DNA of 7,087 bases from an uncultured Alistipes sp. (lineage in GTDB: Bacteria > Bacteroidota > Bacteroidia > Bacteroidales > Rikenellaceae), in assembly GCA_947173915.1 (NCBI GenBank), contig CAMWGZ010000063.1, positions 1-7,087 of the forward strand, in the 5' to 3' direction. The notes below the pieces were generated by a model that did no database searches, was not told the DNA's origin, and saw only the letters and a program-made list of their open reading frames with translations. Positions within the stretch are counted from its first letter, which is position 1. Every line of letters begins with the position of its first letter. This document shows positions 5,519 through 7,087 of this stretch, piece by piece. The position numbers were made by a program, and so were the translations under genes.

Positions 5519-7087
5519 CTATTTTTTCTCTTTCAGTTTTTGCAGTTCGTACATGCGGTCGCGGTATTTGGCCGCAGCCAGGAAGTCGAGCGACTTGGCC
5601 GCCCGCTCCATGTCGTCGCGCGCCCGGGCGATCTGCTCGTCGAGCGTGGGCGCGCCGCCCACGTCGGCCGCCATTGCCGCCGGCAGCTCTGCCGGCGGGA
5701 ACGACACGGAGAGCCGTTCCTCCGTCTGCGGCAGGGAGGCCAGCAGTTCGCTCTGCCCCGTGCCGCTCTTCTGCGCCTGGCGGGGCAGCATCTCGTGCTC
5801 CATGTTGTAGCGGATCTGTTTTTCGCGGCGGCGGTTGCTCTGCTCGATGGCGTAGCGCATCGAGTCGGTGCAGCGGTCGGCGTAGAGCAGCACGTGGCCG
5901 TTCGAGTGGCGGGCGGCCCGTCCGGCGATCTGCGTGATCGAACGCACGTTGCGCAGAAAACCCTCCTTGTCGGCATCTAGAATGGCCACCAGCGCCACCT
6001 CCGGCAGGTCGAGTCCCTCGCGCAGCAGATTGACTCCGATCAGCACGTCGAACATGCCGGCTCGCAGGTCCTCGAGGATCTGCACCCGCTCCAGCGTGTC
6101 GATGTCGGAGTGGATGTAGCGGTTGCGCACTCCCACGCGGTCGAAGTATTTCGACAGCTCCTCGGCCATGCGCTTGGTAATGGTCGTGACGAGGATCTTC
6201 TCCTCTCTACGGACCCGTTTGTCGATCTCCTCGATCAGGTCGTCGATCTGGTTCTCCGTGATGCGCACCTCGAGCGGCGGATCGACCAGCCCCGTCGGGC
6301 GGATGAGCTGTTCGACGATGACCCCCTCGCTCTTCATCAGCTCGTAGTCGGCAGGGGTGGCGCTCACGTAGATCGAGGTACCGACCAGCTGTTCGAACTC
6401 CTCGAATCGCAGCGGCCGGTTGTCCTTGGCTGCCGGCAGGCGGAAGCCGTACTCCACCAGATTCTCCTTGCGCGCCCGGTCGCCGCCGAACATGGCGTGG
6501 ACCTGCGGCAGCGTGACGTGGCTTTCGTCGATCACGAGCAGGTAATCCTCCGGGAAGTAGTCGAGCAGACAGAAGGGACGCGTCCCTTCTGCCCGCCCGT
6601 CGAAGTAGCGGGAGTAGTTCTCGATGCCGGAGCAGTAGCCCAGCTCCTTGATCATCTCCAGGTCGTACTCCACGCGCTGCTTGATGCGCTGCGCCTCGGC
6701 GGGGCGTCCCGCCCGCTCGAAGAACTCGATCTGCCGGCCCAGGTCGAGGTAGATCTGCTGCACGGCCGAGTGGATGCGCTCCTTGGTGGTGACGAAGAGA
6801 TTCGTGGGGTAGAGCGTCAGGCTGTCGAGCGAGGCGATACGCTGGCCCGTCGCGGGATCGACGGTCTGGATGGCCTCGATCTCGTTGTCGAAGAACATCA
6901 CCCGGAAACACTGGCTGCCGAACTCGCCGAAAGCCGCCATGATGTCCACCGTGTCGCCGTTCACGCGGAAGGTCGCCGGCTCCAGCTCGCGCTCGGTGCG
7001 CGTGTAGAGCGCCTCGACCAGCCGGTAGAGGAACTGCTTGTAGTTGACGATCTGTCCGACTTTGAGGTGGATGGCCGTGGCGTGGAA
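5519..7087 (-). CDS. uvrB: Excinuclease ABC subunit B (UvrB), N-terminus beyond the window
   Basis: DNA damage-verification helicase of nucleotide excision repair: loaded by UvrA, it clamps the lesion strand and recruits UvrC. The frame is open from the right edge to TAG at 5519-5521, giving 522 residues of an expected ~670-680. The Walker A motif and damage-probing beta-hairpin are therefore off the window, and GTG 6964 is an internal valine, not the start. Visible in order: HLKVGQIV and TFRVNGDTVDI; the DESH Walker B motif (6518-6529) in LLVIDESHVTLPQ; GDRARKENLVEYGFRLP; YVSATPADYEL; a helicase C-terminal domain with INLLREGLDLPEV-type motif V (here VNLLREGLDLPEV); and arginine-finger motif VI QIAGRAARHSNG. 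The C-terminal UVR motif (LDEQIARARDDMERAA…YRDRMYELQ), which contacts UvrC, follows a short variable linker. The sequence appears intact. It lies just upstream of, and codirectional with, the aldehyde reductase. Confidence 0.97.
   Translation of the reverse strand, partial: FHATAIHLKVGQIVNYKQFLYRLVEALYTRTERELEPATFRVNGDTVDIMAAFGEFGSQCFRVMFFDNEIEAIQTVDPATGQRIASLDSLTLYPTNLFVTTKERIHSAVQQIYLDLGRQIEFFERAGRPAEAQRIKQRVEYDLEMIKELGYCSGIENYSRYFDGRAEGTRPFCLLDYFPEDYLLVIDESHVTLPQVHAMFGGDRARKENLVEYGFRLPAAKDNRPLRFEEFEQLVGTSIYVSATPADYELMKSEGVIVEQLIRPTGLVDPPLEVRITENQIDDLIEEIDKRVRREEKILVTTITKRMAEELSKYFDRVGVRNRYIHSDIDTLERVQILEDLRAGMFDVLIGVNLLREGLDLPEVALVAILDADKEGFLRNVRSITQIAGRAARHSNGHVLLYADRCTDSMRYAIEQSNRRREKQIRYNMEHEMLPRQAQKSGTGQSELLASLPQTEERLSVSFPPAELPAAMAADVGGAPTLDEQIARARDDMERAAKSLDFLAAAKYRDRMYELQKLKEKK
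6570..6591. repeat. Perfect 22-bp palindrome inside uvrB
   Basis: The left half CAGAAGGGACG (6570-6580) is followed without spacer by its exact reverse complement (6581-6591), giving 11 matching base pairs around a central CG. The next outward pair (6569/6592) does not match. It lies in the uvrB codons for A-E-G-T-R-P-F-C, a segment whose protein sequence is typical of Bacteroidetes UvrB. Function is unknown. Confidence 0.9.

Noticed and set aside
4481..5980. A 499-codon open frame on the + strand, antisense to both the aldehyde reductase and uvrB
   Set aside because: It spans two clearly real genes on the other strand. Its translation is rich in R, G, A, H, V and D with no recognisable domain, as expected for the antisense of GC-rich codons, and no start context stands out.
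6962..6964. GTG as the start of uvrB
   Set aside because: The frame stays open to the window edge and the residues upstream (HLKVGQIVNYKQFLYRL, TFRV) match UvrB, so the GTG is an internal valine.

Overview
The window is a gene-dense, GC-rich stretch (my estimate is low 60s % GC) of a bacterial chromosome, most likely from the Bacteroidales and probably an Alistipes-like Rikenellaceae. The lineage rests on three things. One protein has the HU-like (CCDC81 type)–membrane helix–SPOR architecture characteristic of Bacteroidetes. Shine-Dalgarno sequences are weak or absent before most starts. The GC content is too high for Bacteroides but fits Alistipes. Genus-level placement is inference.

Left part, + strand (1-4249): the window opens inside the 3' end of a gene whose product resembles the C-terminal half of a LexA/S24-type repressor. 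Five tightly packed genes follow: riboflavin synthase (ribE), a two-helix sensor histidine kinase, prolipoprotein diacylglyceryl transferase (lgt), a single-pass HU-like/SPOR protein, and a small GtrA-family membrane protein. Three of the four junctions inside this set are 4-nt ATGA stop/start overlaps and the fourth is a 12-nt gap, so the genes are very probably one translationally coupled operon. Apart from ribE, the products act at or in the inner membrane and envelope: signal sensing, lipoprotein maturation, peptidoglycan binding and probable lipid-linked sugar handling.

Middle (4250-4351): a 102-nt convergent intergenic region holds a perfect 11-bp hairpin. It has a T-run on the minus-strand side, so it is a good intrinsic terminator for the leftward genes and possibly a weaker one for the rightward operon.

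Right part, - strand (4352-7087): uvrB, the nucleotide excision repair helicase, lacks its N-terminal ~150 residues because the gene runs off the window. It is followed 21 nt later by a YqhD-type NADPH-dependent aldehyde reductase / iron-family alcohol dehydrogenase. The pair reads leftward toward the terminator.

I see no RNA genes, insertion sequences, CRISPR arrays or phage genes, and no convincing undescribed multi-gene system. The points most worth a second look are a perfect 22-bp palindrome inside uvrB, the HU-SPOR protein with freshly duplicated linker repeats, the histidine kinase without a visible response regulator in a ribE-lgt operon, and a promoter-like element inside the leftmost gene.
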